A stretch of 22,802 nt of DNA from Actinomycetes bacterium (GCA_023457615.1 JAEWKY010000325.1:1-22802); one strand, 5' to 3'. Shown: positions 8,634 to 15,676, counted from the stretch's first letter. The notes: generated by a model from the letters alone, not told the origin. Numbers and translations: made by a program.

Positions 8634-9887
8634 GTGATCGAAACGGCAGCTGCCCTCCTCAAAGAGCTGCTCGCGAACGCCTTGCCCGACCTCGACGCGG
8701 CCCCAATCAGTCACGGCCCGACGGTCGGCCAAATGTACGAAGGACTGTCCGGCCGACTGCTTTCAGCAGCCTTACCCCAAGGCGGCGACTTGCGCGTGGT
8801 CACCGGCTTCATCTCCGCTGGCGACAAGCAATCGGGACAAATCGACAGGATGGTCGTACGTGGAACGGGGACAAGGATCCCCGAAACCGACGCGTACATC
8901 TGGCCCATCGAAGACGTCATCGCCGTGGTCGAGATCAAGAAAACGCTGACCGCCTCCTCGCTTGGTGAGGCGGTCACGCAACTTGAGAGCGTTCGCCGAA
9001 TCGAAGAAGAGTGGCTGATGCAGGCTGATCGGGAAGACGCAGGCCTCGAGCCTCGGCTAGCACTTCGCGCCTACGCCCAAATGACCGGCCGCGTTGCGCC
9101 ACGGAAGGACCAGTTCAAGAGCGCGCCCCCAGAAGACCGCCGCCTCCTCCACACGCTCTTCATGGAGCAGTACTCCTGCCTACGTATCGTGCTCGGAGTC
9201 CACGGACACAAGACCGAAGCGGGACTGCGCAACGCCGTGGCTGGCGTCCTAGATTCCCGTATTCGAGCCGGCGGCTTCAAACCAGAAGTCCTTCCCCAAC
9301 TCGTCATTTCGGGCGAGTTCAGCGTTGCCAAAGCAAACGGCCAACCGTATGTCAGCACGATGGACGGCGACGACTGGCCGATCCTGATCTCGTTGAGATC
9401 CAACCCGCTAGCGGCCCTTCTGGAAATCCTTTGGACTCGGCTAGACCACCTCTTCGGGATGGACAACCCGTGGGGGGACGATCTGCGGCTCGAGGTGGTT
9501 CACAAGGCTGTCCTAGCGAAACCGACTATCGGCGGGTGGACCTTCACCGTCCTGCCTGTCAGCGAGGGACGTCTCGCCGAAGACGGGGGCCAATCCGATT
9601 GGGAGCCCGCAACCGTCAACGAAACTGAAGCGGTCCTGCTGACAGAACTACGCGACCTCGGAGAGATCAACCTCGCGGATCTTGAGCTCGCGTCCTGGCT
9701 CGACCAGCGCGGGTCGTCAGTCGATGAGGTAGTCACATCGCTACTCGCAACCAGACTGGTCGCCGTCGACGGCGCCGCGCTCGTCTTGATCGTCCCGGAC
9801 TGTTCACTGGCCTTCCTGCCAGACGGGACGTGCGTCGTTGCGGACGACAGTACGGGTCGCCTGACCAGATGGCTTAGAACCACCTGA
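8634..9887 (+). CDS. DUF6602-like predicted PD-(D/E)XK nuclease with C-terminal winged helix
   Basis: A 417-aa soluble protein. The N-terminal half carries GPTVGQMYEGL, a G-SGQID-R core and VIAVVEIKK, the arrangement seen in DUF6602-type proteins and in PD-(D/E)XK nucleases: Glu36 (helix A), Asp71, then Glu100-x-Lys102. That set would bind the metal for phosphodiester cleavage. Residues from about 334 (VLLTELRDLGEINLADLELA) look like a winged-helix domain, suggesting DNA recognition. The start is GTG 8634 with GGAGG at 8624-8628 and a 5-nt spacer. The gene follows ietS by 34 bp on the same strand, and no promoter is obvious between them, so it is likely part of the same operon. A nuclease is not a standard member of the two-gene IetAS system, so it is either an accessory effector or an independent gene. 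The nuclease call rests on motifs alone. Confidence 0.6.
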   Translation: MIETAAALLKELLANALPDLDAAPISHGPTVGQMYEGLSGRLLSAALPQGGDLRVVTGFISAGDKQSGQIDRMVVRGTGTRIPETDAYIWPIEDVIAVVEIKKTLTASSLGEAVTQLESVRRIEEEWLMQADREDAGLEPRLALRAYAQMTGRVAPRKDQFKSAPPEDRRLLHTLFMEQYSCLRIVLGVHGHKTEAGLRNAVAGVLDSRIRAGGFKPEVLPQLVISGEFSVAKANGQPYVSTMDGDDWPILISLRSNPLAALLEILWTRLDHLFGMDNPWGDDLRLEVVHKAVLAKPTIGGWTFTVLPVSEGRLAEDGGQSDWEPATVNETEAVLLTELRDLGEINLADLELASWLDQRGSSVDEVVTSLLATRLVAVDGAALVLIVPDCSLAFLPDGTCVVADDSTGRLTRWLRTT

Positions 9888-10110
9888 CACCCTCGCGGGC
9901 AGCAGCAAGCACTCGATTCCACCCCAGCCAACTGGAAGCGCGAGATCCAGTGGCAACGATTGGCACGCAGTGGCAACAAACATCGCCGATTAGGAGATAT
10001 CTCGCCGATCACGCAGAGCGGGGGCTCCTGGACGCACACTGACGCGAGCACCACGCACATCCGGCACGACAGTTTGCCGCTAATCTGGGCCCGATCAGGG
10101 AAGGATCGGC
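9888..10110. other. Inter-module region with TGGCAAC block and paired repeats
   Basis: Non-coding. It holds TGGCAAC at 9951 and 9971 with a degenerate TTGGCACG between them, ending in ACAAACAT. This block closely resembles 13863-13887 at the island's right end. Next come an 8-bp direct repeat TCGCCGAT (9983-9990 and 10002-10009) around the palindrome GAGATATCTC (9994-10003), a possible operator, and then the promoter and hairpin leader of the GHKL gene. Confidence 0.5.
10081..10086 (+). promoter_or_regulatory. -10 box of the GHKL module
   Basis: TAATCT lies 24 nt before the GTG start, giving a leader of roughly 18 nt. No convincing -35 box was found. The leader contains a 6-bp hairpin (CCGATC at 10091-10096, GATCGG at 10104-10109) whose 7-nt loop exposes most of the AGGGAAGG Shine-Dalgarno sequence. 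Confidence 0.35.
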
Positions 10111-11346
10111 GTGCCATCTAGCTCGGACAACAACCCACTCGTCGATCTCCGTGGAGTGAACTCGGTCGCTGCAGTTGAGGAGAAGCTCACACGGCTTGCC
10201 GAGTTACTTCAATCAGACGAGCACGTCGACCTGCGCGTGCCGCACGAACTCAAGTTCTCATTTCTCGGCGGAGCGGCAGCAGTCATGCAGTTGATCGGCA
10301 CATGGGCCCGCACGACGGGCGCGTCGGGGGCTCTGAGGACCTACTTCGATCCCGATGTCACCTCGAGCGACATCGTCACAGCTCTCGAAAAGTACGAGCA
10401 CCTCCTTCTCGCCGCTTCTGTGGCGCCAGTCGTGAAGGATCGATCGGGTAAGGTCGACATCTCGCTGCTCGCCCACGACTCAGCGCGTTCGGTGCTGCGA
10501 AGCCGGCGGTCCGCGGGTCCGCTGCGGCCTAGGCGGAGCCTGCTCGAGCTTGTCTGCGATCGGTGGCCGGATCTCGCCCCGTTCTCCCTTTACAAGGGCG
10601 GCGACTCAAGGTACCCGCGTGACTTGAAAGACGAGTACCTGCCGCTGGCCGAAGGGCTCCTAAGCCTCGGAAGCGGCGCCCGATCGAACTATCCGCCGGA
10701 CGTCGTCAGCTCGTTGTCGTGGGCCTTATTCGAACTGTTCCAGAACACCGATCAGTGGGCTCGCTCCCTGCCCAGCCTCCTGGGCGAGGTGCCCGCGGAT
10801 CCTTCGTGTCGCCTTATCTATGGTCGACGACATCTCATCCCAGCCCACCGGGCGGCGTCGGTCCTGGGGGAGACGCACGCGCTTAGGGGGTTCCTCGACC
10901 GCCTTTCCGCTCGCGACGGCTACTTCCGCATCTTCGAAGTAACGATCTTGGACATGGGTCCTGGCGTGTCTGCCTGGCGCGCCGTCGACCGCGCGCAGAC
11001 GTCTTACACCGCCGCCGAAGAGCTCGCTGATATTCGGTGGGCATTGGCGAAGCGGCGCACTACCTCGCTCGACGCACGAAAGGGAATGGGCTATCACCGT
11101 GCGTTCCTAAATCTGAGCAGGCTTGGCGGATTCATGCTCCTGCGGTCCGGCAGGGTCTCTGTTTCGCGCGACTTCGTTCCCTCGTCGTACCCCAGCGCGC
11201 GCGAGGCTGAAGACGCATTGCGCCCTGATCACGAGCGTGAGAACTGGACGGACCTCGACGTATCGCCCGAGTCCTCGCCAGCGCATGCGAGCGGCACACG
11301 AGTGAGCTTCTTCTTCCCCGCCGAGGCGAGCGGAGCCGACTTGTGA
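10111..11346 (+). CDS. GHKL-type ATPase (Bergerat fold), first gene of a candidate defence pair
   Basis: A 411-aa protein. Residues about 35-110 resemble a STAS-like or other small alpha/beta domain (LRVPHELKFSFLGGAAAVMQ), which is tentative. The C-terminal half shows all the Bergerat ATP-binding boxes: N-box ELFQNTDQW (Glu208, Asn212), G1 box DMGPG (281-285), G2 box KGMGYHRAF (324-332) and G3 GTRVSFFFP (395-403). Such folds occur in histidine kinases, Hsp90, gyrase B, MutL and MORC-like ATPases. No His-phosphoacceptor, transmembrane or receiver domain is seen, so a sensor kinase is unlikely and an ATP-driven switch or clamp is more plausible. The start is GTG 10111 with AAGGA 5 nt upstream. 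The stop overlaps the next start (GTGA), so it is coupled to the 803-aa partner. I do not recognise the pair as a named system. Confidence 0.72.
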   Translation: MPSSSDNNPLVDLRGVNSVAAVEEKLTRLAELLQSDEHVDLRVPHELKFSFLGGAAAVMQLIGTWARTTGASGALRTYFDPDVTSSDIVTALEKYEHLLLAASVAPVVKDRSGKVDISLLAHDSARSVLRSRRSAGPLRPRRSLLELVCDRWPDLAPFSLYKGGDSRYPRDLKDEYLPLAEGLLSLGSGARSNYPPDVVSSLSWALFELFQNTDQWARSLPSLLGEVPADPSCRLIYGRRHLIPAHRAASVLGETHALRGFLDRLSARDGYFRIFEVTILDMGPGVSAWRAVDRAQTSYTAAEELADIRWALAKRRTTSLDARKGMGYHRAFLNLSRLGGFMLLRSGRVSVSRDFVPSSYPSAREAEDALRPDHERENWTDLDVSPESSPAHASGTRVSFFFPAEASGADL

Positions 11347-13754
11347 ACGCCACCCGACACGAGTTCTTTTTCTTTCACGCCCACTTGAACCTGCACGAAA
11401 CGACTAAGGCGGAAGTCACGGTCGTGTTTTCGCCGGAGGCTTCACCTGACCTTGATCGGCTCGGCGAGGGTCTGAAGGCCGCGGTGGGCTACCCGTTCGA
11501 CCCGGCCCTCGTTTTGCTCGTTGGGTTGGAGCCTCACTCCGCTGGTTGGTCCGGGCTTGCGACTTCGCTTGAGGACTTCGTGCCACGCGACGTCGCAATC
11601 GCCACGATCGTCCTCGATTCACGTGGAGCCGGCACGATTCTTGGGACTAATCCCGGGGATGTCCTTGAGGAGTCGCGGCTGTCGGAGTACGTCGCTGAGA
11701 TCTTCGAGTCGGGGCTTCAGGAGATGTTCGAGCGCGGCTCGACGGTCATCCGCTCTGCCCCGGGATACCACTTCGAGGCGCCCGGCGGTAAGCACATGAG
11801 CACTTTCGTACGTACGGGAAACATGCTCGCAGATACGGCTCGCGCCACGTTCGCCGCGTGCACGATTCTGCCGTTGCTGTCGACCCGGCTTGAGGACATC
11901 CGGCACATTTCGACAGATACATCGTCGATCAATTCAGTCGGGTACGAACTCGTGCGGTTGCAGCGCGAGTTCTTCCCCGCGGCGCCCGCGGCCGCGGTCG
12001 GTTCCTTTGGCGGGCACGCTGCGATCGCCCAGCGGGTGTCGCTCAACCCTGCCGCGACGACCCTGTTCCTAGTCTCGGTGTCCTCGACGGGTGGACTGAT
12101 CGTTCGACTTCGTGACGAGCGGCCTAACTGTCAGATCATCGTCTTGATCGACCTCGGCCCCGCCTCGCACGGCGCTCCGGTGATGTATGCCCCGGGAGTC
12201 CGCCACGAGATCGCCGCCGATCTGGTGCTCGACGACGCCGTCGGAGTCGACCGGCGGGATTGTCTTCGGTGCCAAGACTCCAATGAGACGATCGTGAAGA
12301 TCGACGGAGAGCAGTTGCTACCGCTTACGCCGTCGGTGTACTCCAGATTGCTCGTCCGAAAACAGGCCCTCGACTGGGCCCCGCCACATCTGCAAGCGAT
12401 CGTCGATCTCGACGCTGCTCAAGCGCACTTCGTGCCGCAGACTCGTGGAACCGGATCCACCCGTCGCCCCATTTATTTCGAGTTCGGGGACTTCTTCGCT
12501 CACCTCGATGATCCCATGTCCGCCGTCAGCCCGGCCGTCGAAGAGCTCAGAGAGGCGACCCTCACGAAGCTCGCCGCGATGGTCGAGGGACTGAAGCCCA
12601 CCCACATCGTGCACCTGACAGACGTGTCATCGGAGAAGCTGGCTTCGGTCGCGCAGCGGATGACGGAACCGCCTGCCCAGCAGGTCGAGGCGCGCTCGGC
12701 GTCGAACCTGACATCCGCAATCGACTCGGCCGCTGAGAACCGACTGCTCGTAGTGGCTTCGGCCGCTTCGAGCGGCAGTGCTCTCAACGCCCTGAGTCGA
12801 GACCTTCGACCTCTCGTCCGCAATTCGTCTGTCTCGTACTTCGTGTTCATGCCTCGGACACAGGACGCAGAGACCTGGCGATTTCTCTCCAGCAACCTGA
12901 AGATCGGGCGATTCACCGGGACCACGACCCAAGTAGAGAGCGTGATTCCCGCCTGGCTTCCCTCCGAAAAGACCCTGCTCGGTTCCGTTTGGGACGACGA
13001 AGAGACGTTCTGGACAGCTCTGGTCGAGCGACTCGACCGGCTGCAGAGGGTTTCGACCGAGGTCGCTGGCTTGGCTCGGGCGCAACTCAACGAGAGGCTG
13101 AGGCGCTTGGGCGTCGGGTCATTGAAGAACGAACTCTTCCTCTCGTCGACGGCAGACATCAACGCCGACGAACATCGTCTGATGCTCCAGGACAACTTTG
13201 CGTTCTGGCCGTTCACGTACTCATCCACCAAAGTGAGTCAGGCTTCCGTTTACATGACTTTTGCAGCGGTTCTGGACTGGTCGCGAAGTCCAGGTGGGGC
13301 CAAACAAGACGTCGACTACCATCAAAGCGAAGGCGATCCCGAAACCGAACTGGAGCGCTTCTTCGACACAACTCACCGGCTGCACAATCTCACCGCAGTT
13401 CACCCGTTCAACTTCGATCGATACAACGACGCAATTACGCACGCTGCGCTGCTCCGCGGGTGTCTTCCCTGGGAGCTCGATTACTCGTCGTCGCCGGGGC
13501 TCAGCGCGTCGATGCTCGGAGTGCTGTCGGGCGTCGTCGAAGGTTTCGAGGAAGATCCCGCGAACTCAGCGCTGGTCGAGTTTCTTCTCGCACTGGCCTC
13601 CGGCCGGCTACGACTCCACCCGCGACACCTCGAGCTTTTCGTAGAGCGGCTGGCCATCGCCCTCCCCCCGGTCGGCGAGGTGCTCGTCAGCGACATTGTC
13701 CTCGCGCATTTTGAAGCCCCGACGTCACTTGAGCTCAGTCCCACGACGGGATGA
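11343..13754 (+). CDS. 803-aa protein with two degenerate phosphoribosyltransferase-like domains
   Basis: I do not recognise this as a named family. Two parts resemble type I phosphoribosyltransferases of the OPRT kind. The first (about 135-275) has GYHFEAPGGKHMSTFVR, then HISTDTSSINSVGYEL, then LFLVSVSSTGG (241-251) where active enzymes carry the acidic V-D-D-x-x-T-T-G loop. The second (about 415-505) has THIVHLTDVSSEKLASVA and NRLLVVASAASSGSALNAL (466-484), again without the acidic pair. Both domains would bind a nucleotide-like ligand rather than catalyse, which is inference. A CxxC (Cys307, Cys310) lies between them. The C-terminal 130 residues form a conserved-looking helical domain (HPFNFDRYNDAITHAALLRG, 687-706). 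No signal peptide or membrane segment is seen. It is coupled to the GHKL ATPase by a GTGA overlap; ligand sensor and effector are both possible roles. Confidence 0.6.
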   Translation: MNATRHEFFFFHAHLNLHETTKAEVTVVFSPEASPDLDRLGEGLKAAVGYPFDPALVLLVGLEPHSAGWSGLATSLEDFVPRDVAIATIVLDSRGAGTILGTNPGDVLEESRLSEYVAEIFESGLQEMFERGSTVIRSAPGYHFEAPGGKHMSTFVRTGNMLADTARATFAACTILPLLSTRLEDIRHISTDTSSINSVGYELVRLQREFFPAAPAAAVGSFGGHAAIAQRVSLNPAATTLFLVSVSSTGGLIVRLRDERPNCQIIVLIDLGPASHGAPVMYAPGVRHEIAADLVLDDAVGVDRRDCLRCQDSNETIVKIDGEQLLPLTPSVYSRLLVRKQALDWAPPHLQAIVDLDAAQAHFVPQTRGTGSTRRPIYFEFGDFFAHLDDPMSAVSPAVEELREATLTKLAAMVEGLKPTHIVHLTDVSSEKLASVAQRMTEPPAQQVEARSASNLTSAIDSAAENRLLVVASAASSGSALNALSRDLRPLVRNSSVSYFVFMPRTQDAETWRFLSSNLKIGRFTGTTTQVESVIPAWLPSEKTLLGSVWDDEETFWTALVERLDRLQRVSTEVAGLARAQLNERLRRLGVGSLKNELFLSSTADINADEHRLMLQDNFAFWPFTYSSTKVSQASVYMTFAAVLDWSRSPGGAKQDVDYHQSEGDPETELERFFDTTHRLHNLTAVHPFNFDRYNDAITHAALLRGCLPWELDYSSSPGLSASMLGVLSGVVEGFEEDPANSALVEFLLALASGRLRLHPRHLELFVERLAIALPPVGEVLVSDIVLAHFEAPTSLELSPTTG

Positions 13755-13761
13755 CATCGAG

Positions 13762-13798
13762 ACGAGTAGATGAAGAATGTCGCTTCCCATCTACTCGT
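13762..13798 (+). terminator. Stem-loop after the GHKL/PRTase-like module
   Basis: ACGAGTAGATG (13762-13772) pairs perfectly with CATCTACTCGT (13788-13798), and an inner AAG/CTT extends the stem past a short bulge. It starts 8 nt after the stop codon. No strong T-run follows, but position and stability suggest a terminator for the second module. Confidence 0.55.
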
Positions 13799-13986
13799 GC
13801 TCGCGCCGTTTGAGGGTGCAGGGACCTGTTCGCGAGGCTCCGGCTGATTCGCGAGCCTGCCGGTGGCAACGCTTTGGCAACAAACATGGGCGCCGCGAAC
13901 CACCCGTTGCACTCCGCGCACTCCATCATCCCCATGAACACGGGCTTGCCTAGGCCGGCCCGCCACCGCAGGGGGCTGACGAACTT
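13799..13986. other. Right-end non-coding region with TGGCAAC repeats
   Basis: GTGGCAAC (13863-13870) and TTGGCAACA (13874-13882) lie about 105-125 bp before the right repeat and resemble recombinase arm sites. The minus strand has a short open frame with a Cys-x-x-Cys, but codon use and family signals are too weak to call a gene. No integrase remnant is recognisable. Confidence 0.5.
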
Positions 13987-14033
13987 CCTCTCACGGCGGT
14001 AACGCGGGTTCGAATCCCGCTGGGGTCACCAAC
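13987..14033 (+). repeat. attR: right 47-bp repeat, 3' fragment of tRNA-Glu
   Basis: Identical to 4533-4579. The 5' part of the tRNA, including the left anticodon stem, is missing here, so this is a non-functional remnant marking the island's right end. Confidence 0.9.
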
Positions 14034-14039
14034 ACCGAA

Positions 14040-14065
14040 CGCCCGGAGTCACCCTCCGGGCGTTT
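14040..14065 (+). terminator. Original tRNA-Glu terminator, displaced by the island
   Basis: CGCCCGGAG (14040-14048) pairs with CTCCGGGCG (14054-14062), followed by TTTC. It lies 7 nt after attR, just where the terminator of an uninterrupted tRNA-Glu would be. The 5-nt loop includes the stop codon of the convergent transporter gene, so it may also end that transcript. Confidence 0.7.
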
Positions 14066-15050
14066 CGCCTCTCCGTCCCGCGGCGGCGCCTCTCCGCTCC
14101 GCGACGGTGCCTCTCCGTCCCGCGGCCGGGCCGGGCTCCTCGAGATCCGCCACCAACGCCCCCGGTGCGCTCGCCTCGACCGACGGCGTGGAGAGGGTCG
14201 CGACGACGATCCCCGCCAGCGCGACGACGCCGCCGATGACCTTCACGGCATCCACCGGCTCCCCGACGACGACGCTCAGCGCGTAGCCGAGGGCCGGGAT
14301 GCCCGCCGTCGCGATGCCGGACACCGCCGCGGGCAGCCGCTCGGCGCCGTAGTTGTAGAGCACCATCGTCGGGGCCGTGACGACGAGGCCGAGGAACAGC
14401 AGCGCGAGCCACGCCGGGGGAGAGGCGGGCAGCGCGGCGGCTCCCGCGAGCGCCTCGACGAGCAGCCACGGCAGCATGATCGCGGTGCCCCAGACGGCCG
14501 TTCCGGTGGCGAGCACGAGGGGCTCGATCGGCTCGGGGCGGCGGTCGGCGTCGCGCCGCAGCAGCACGGTGTAGAGGGCGTAGGAGGCGAGGCCGACGAG
14601 GCACAGCAGCAGGCCGAGGTCGACCGTGAGGCCCGCGGCGGCGATGAGGATGACGCCCGCCGTCGCGAGAGTCAGCCCCAGCAGAGTGCGCACCGGCAGG
14701 CGCTCGCGCAGCACGAGCACGGCGAAGACCGCCGTGAGCACGGGGAGCGCCGCGTTGGCGAGGGCCGCGGTGCCCGAGGTCGTGAAGAACAGCCCGACGT
14801 TCGCGAACGAGTAGTAGAAGGTCACGCCGGTGAGCCCGAGCACGATCGTGCGCCGCGACCGCAGCACCCTCAGGAACCCCGGGCGTAACGCGGCGAGCGG
14901 CACGAGCACGACGAGGGCGACCGCGAACCGCAGCACCGAGAGCACCGCGGGGGAGGCCGACTCGAGCACGATCGCGGAGGCGACGTAGGCGGTCGACCAC
15001 AGCGCGACCGAGCCCGCGACGGCGGCGAGCGGGAGGGCGCGGACCGTCAC
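14049..15050 (-). CDS. EamA-family (DMT superfamily) transporter
   Basis: A 333-aa integral membrane protein with about ten hydrophobic segments in two EamA-type halves. Typical features are an N-terminal AVAGSVALWSTAYVASAIVL segment, TFYYSFANVGLFFTTSGTAA, then LYTVLLRR at the centre and VLYNYGAERLPAAVSGIA in the second half. Drug/metabolite exporters of this family move small metabolites or amino-acid-like compounds; the substrate is unknown. The start is GTG 15050, four bases overlapping the stop of the upstream membrane protein (GTGA), so the two are co-translated. A longer in-frame upstream reading has arginine-rich, non-membrane content and is rejected. The C-terminus has a hydrophilic arginine-rich tail encoded by three 21-bp tandem repeats, an addition not needed for the fold. 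The stop codon sits in the loop of the displaced tRNA terminator. Confidence 0.85.
   Translation of the reverse strand: MTVRALPLAAVAGSVALWSTAYVASAIVLESASPAVLSVLRFAVALVVLVPLAALRPGFLRVLRSRRTIVLGLTGVTFYYSFANVGLFFTTSGTAALANAALPVLTAVFAVLVLRERLPVRTLLGLTLATAGVILIAAAGLTVDLGLLLCLVGLASYALYTVLLRRDADRRPEPIEPLVLATGTAVWGTAIMLPWLLVEALAGAAALPASPPAWLALLFLGLVVTAPTMVLYNYGAERLPAAVSGIATAGIPALGYALSVVVGEPVDAVKVIGGVVALAGIVVATLSTPSVEASAPGALVADLEEPGPAAGRRGTVAERRGAAAGRRGETPGG
14067..14129 (-). repeat. Three 21-bp tandem repeats in the transporter tail
   Basis: Units begin at 14067, 14088 and 14109, each starting GCCTCTCCG on the plus strand. They encode seven-residue repeats ending in RRG-x (AAGRRGT, VAERRGA and AAGRRGE). 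The copies differ by a few bases. Confidence 0.75.
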
Positions 15051-15676
15051 GGGCGGCGTGCCTCCACGGCCCGCACGACGGAGGCGGTGTCGCCGGCGTC
15101 GAGCGTCATCGTGACGATGCCGGCGGCGCCGCCGAGGTCGACGGTCAGCGGCACGTCGTAGGGCCTCACGTCGACGGTGACGCTCCAGCGGGAGTCGCCG
15201 CCGACCGTGGGGGTGCGCACCATCGCGAGGTCGCCGATCTCGGCCCACTCGATGAGCAGGAGCTCGCGCGGCTCGCGTCCCGGCGAGTGCACCGAGATGC
15301 CGCGCCGGTCGGCGAGCGCCGCGTACCAGCCGTCACCGATCTGCACGTCGAGTCCCTTGGCCCGCAGGAACGCGGGCAGGTCGGACACGACGGGCGGCAG
15401 CCGGCGGGCGAGGAACACGACGTCGTCGGGATGCCGCCGCGCGAGCGCACGCAGCGTGCGGGCGTGCCGGGCGGTGATGCCCGCGAAGCTGCCGACGAGG
15501 CCGGCGATCGCGAGCACCGTCACGAGATAGGCGACGAGGATGCCGTCGCGCGGCCCGCCGCTCACGGCGATCGCGATCGCACCGCCGACGATGACGACGA
15601 CCGCGGCGCTCGAGGCGGCGGCGGTGATGATCCGGGCGCGGGACCGGAACCGTCGAGTGATGACGTGCTGTGGCAT
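15047..15676 (-). CDS. Hypothetical membrane protein with two N-terminal TM segments
   Basis: A 209-aa protein not assigned to a family. A basic N-terminus is followed by two hydrophobic segments at about residues 17-39 and 46-67, then a soluble C-terminal domain of about 140 residues rich in beta-strand-like sequence (WAEIGDLAMVRTPTVGGDSR and VTVDVRPYDVPLTVDLGG), reminiscent of a PH-like or GRAM-like barrel. That fold is only a guess. The start is ATG 15676. A good promoter lies about 45 bp upstream: TTGACG, 18-nt spacer, TACGGT on the minus strand. Its stop overlaps the GTG of the EamA transporter, so both form one operon and the protein may assist the transporter, though nothing in the sequence proves that. 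Confidence 0.7.
   Translation of the reverse strand: MPQHVITRRFRSRARIITAAASSAAVVVIVGGAIAIAVSGGPRDGILVAYLVTVLAIAGLVGSFAGITARHARTLRALARRHPDDVVFLARRLPPVVSDLPAFLRAKGLDVQIGDGWYAALADRRGISVHSPGREPRELLLIEWAEIGDLAMVRTPTVGGDSRWSVTVDVRPYDVPLTVDLGGAAGIVTMTLDAGDTASVVRAVEARRP

Larger units (their letters stand above)
4533..14033 (+). mobile_element. Integrase-less genomic island at tRNA-Glu with two defence-like modules
   Basis: The island is bounded by 47-bp direct repeats made of the tRNA-Glu 3' half. It spans about 9.45 kb from one repeat to the other and holds five genes, all on the plus strand. Codon use is visibly less GC-biased than in the flanking genes. No integrase, excisionase, transposase, replication or transfer gene is seen. 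Repeated GGCAAC motifs near both ends resemble arm-type binding sites of a lost or trans-acting integrase. The cargo reads as two defence-like modules, 4896-9887 and 10111-13754. Confidence 0.85.

Noticed and set aside
9908..9930. Sequence like a tRNA T-loop (CACTCGATTCCACCCC) as an internal att site
   Set aside because: The flanks do not pair as a T-stem, and it does not match the 47-bp repeat.
9891..9944. CTCGCG/CGCGAG inverted repeat as a terminator after the nuclease gene
   Set aside because: The 6-bp stem is separated by about 40 nt with no T-run, so it is likely chance in GC-rich DNA.
13735..13941. Minus-strand small open frame with Cys-x-x-Cys (MECAECNGWF) as an integrase or zinc-finger remnant
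   Set aside because: It overlaps the GGCAAC repeats and the terminator hairpin, has no recognisable recombinase motif and no convincing start signal.
14026..15000. Minus-strand arginine-rich frame over the transporter
   Set aside because: It is a shadow frame; the other frame gives a clean ten-helix EamA protein.
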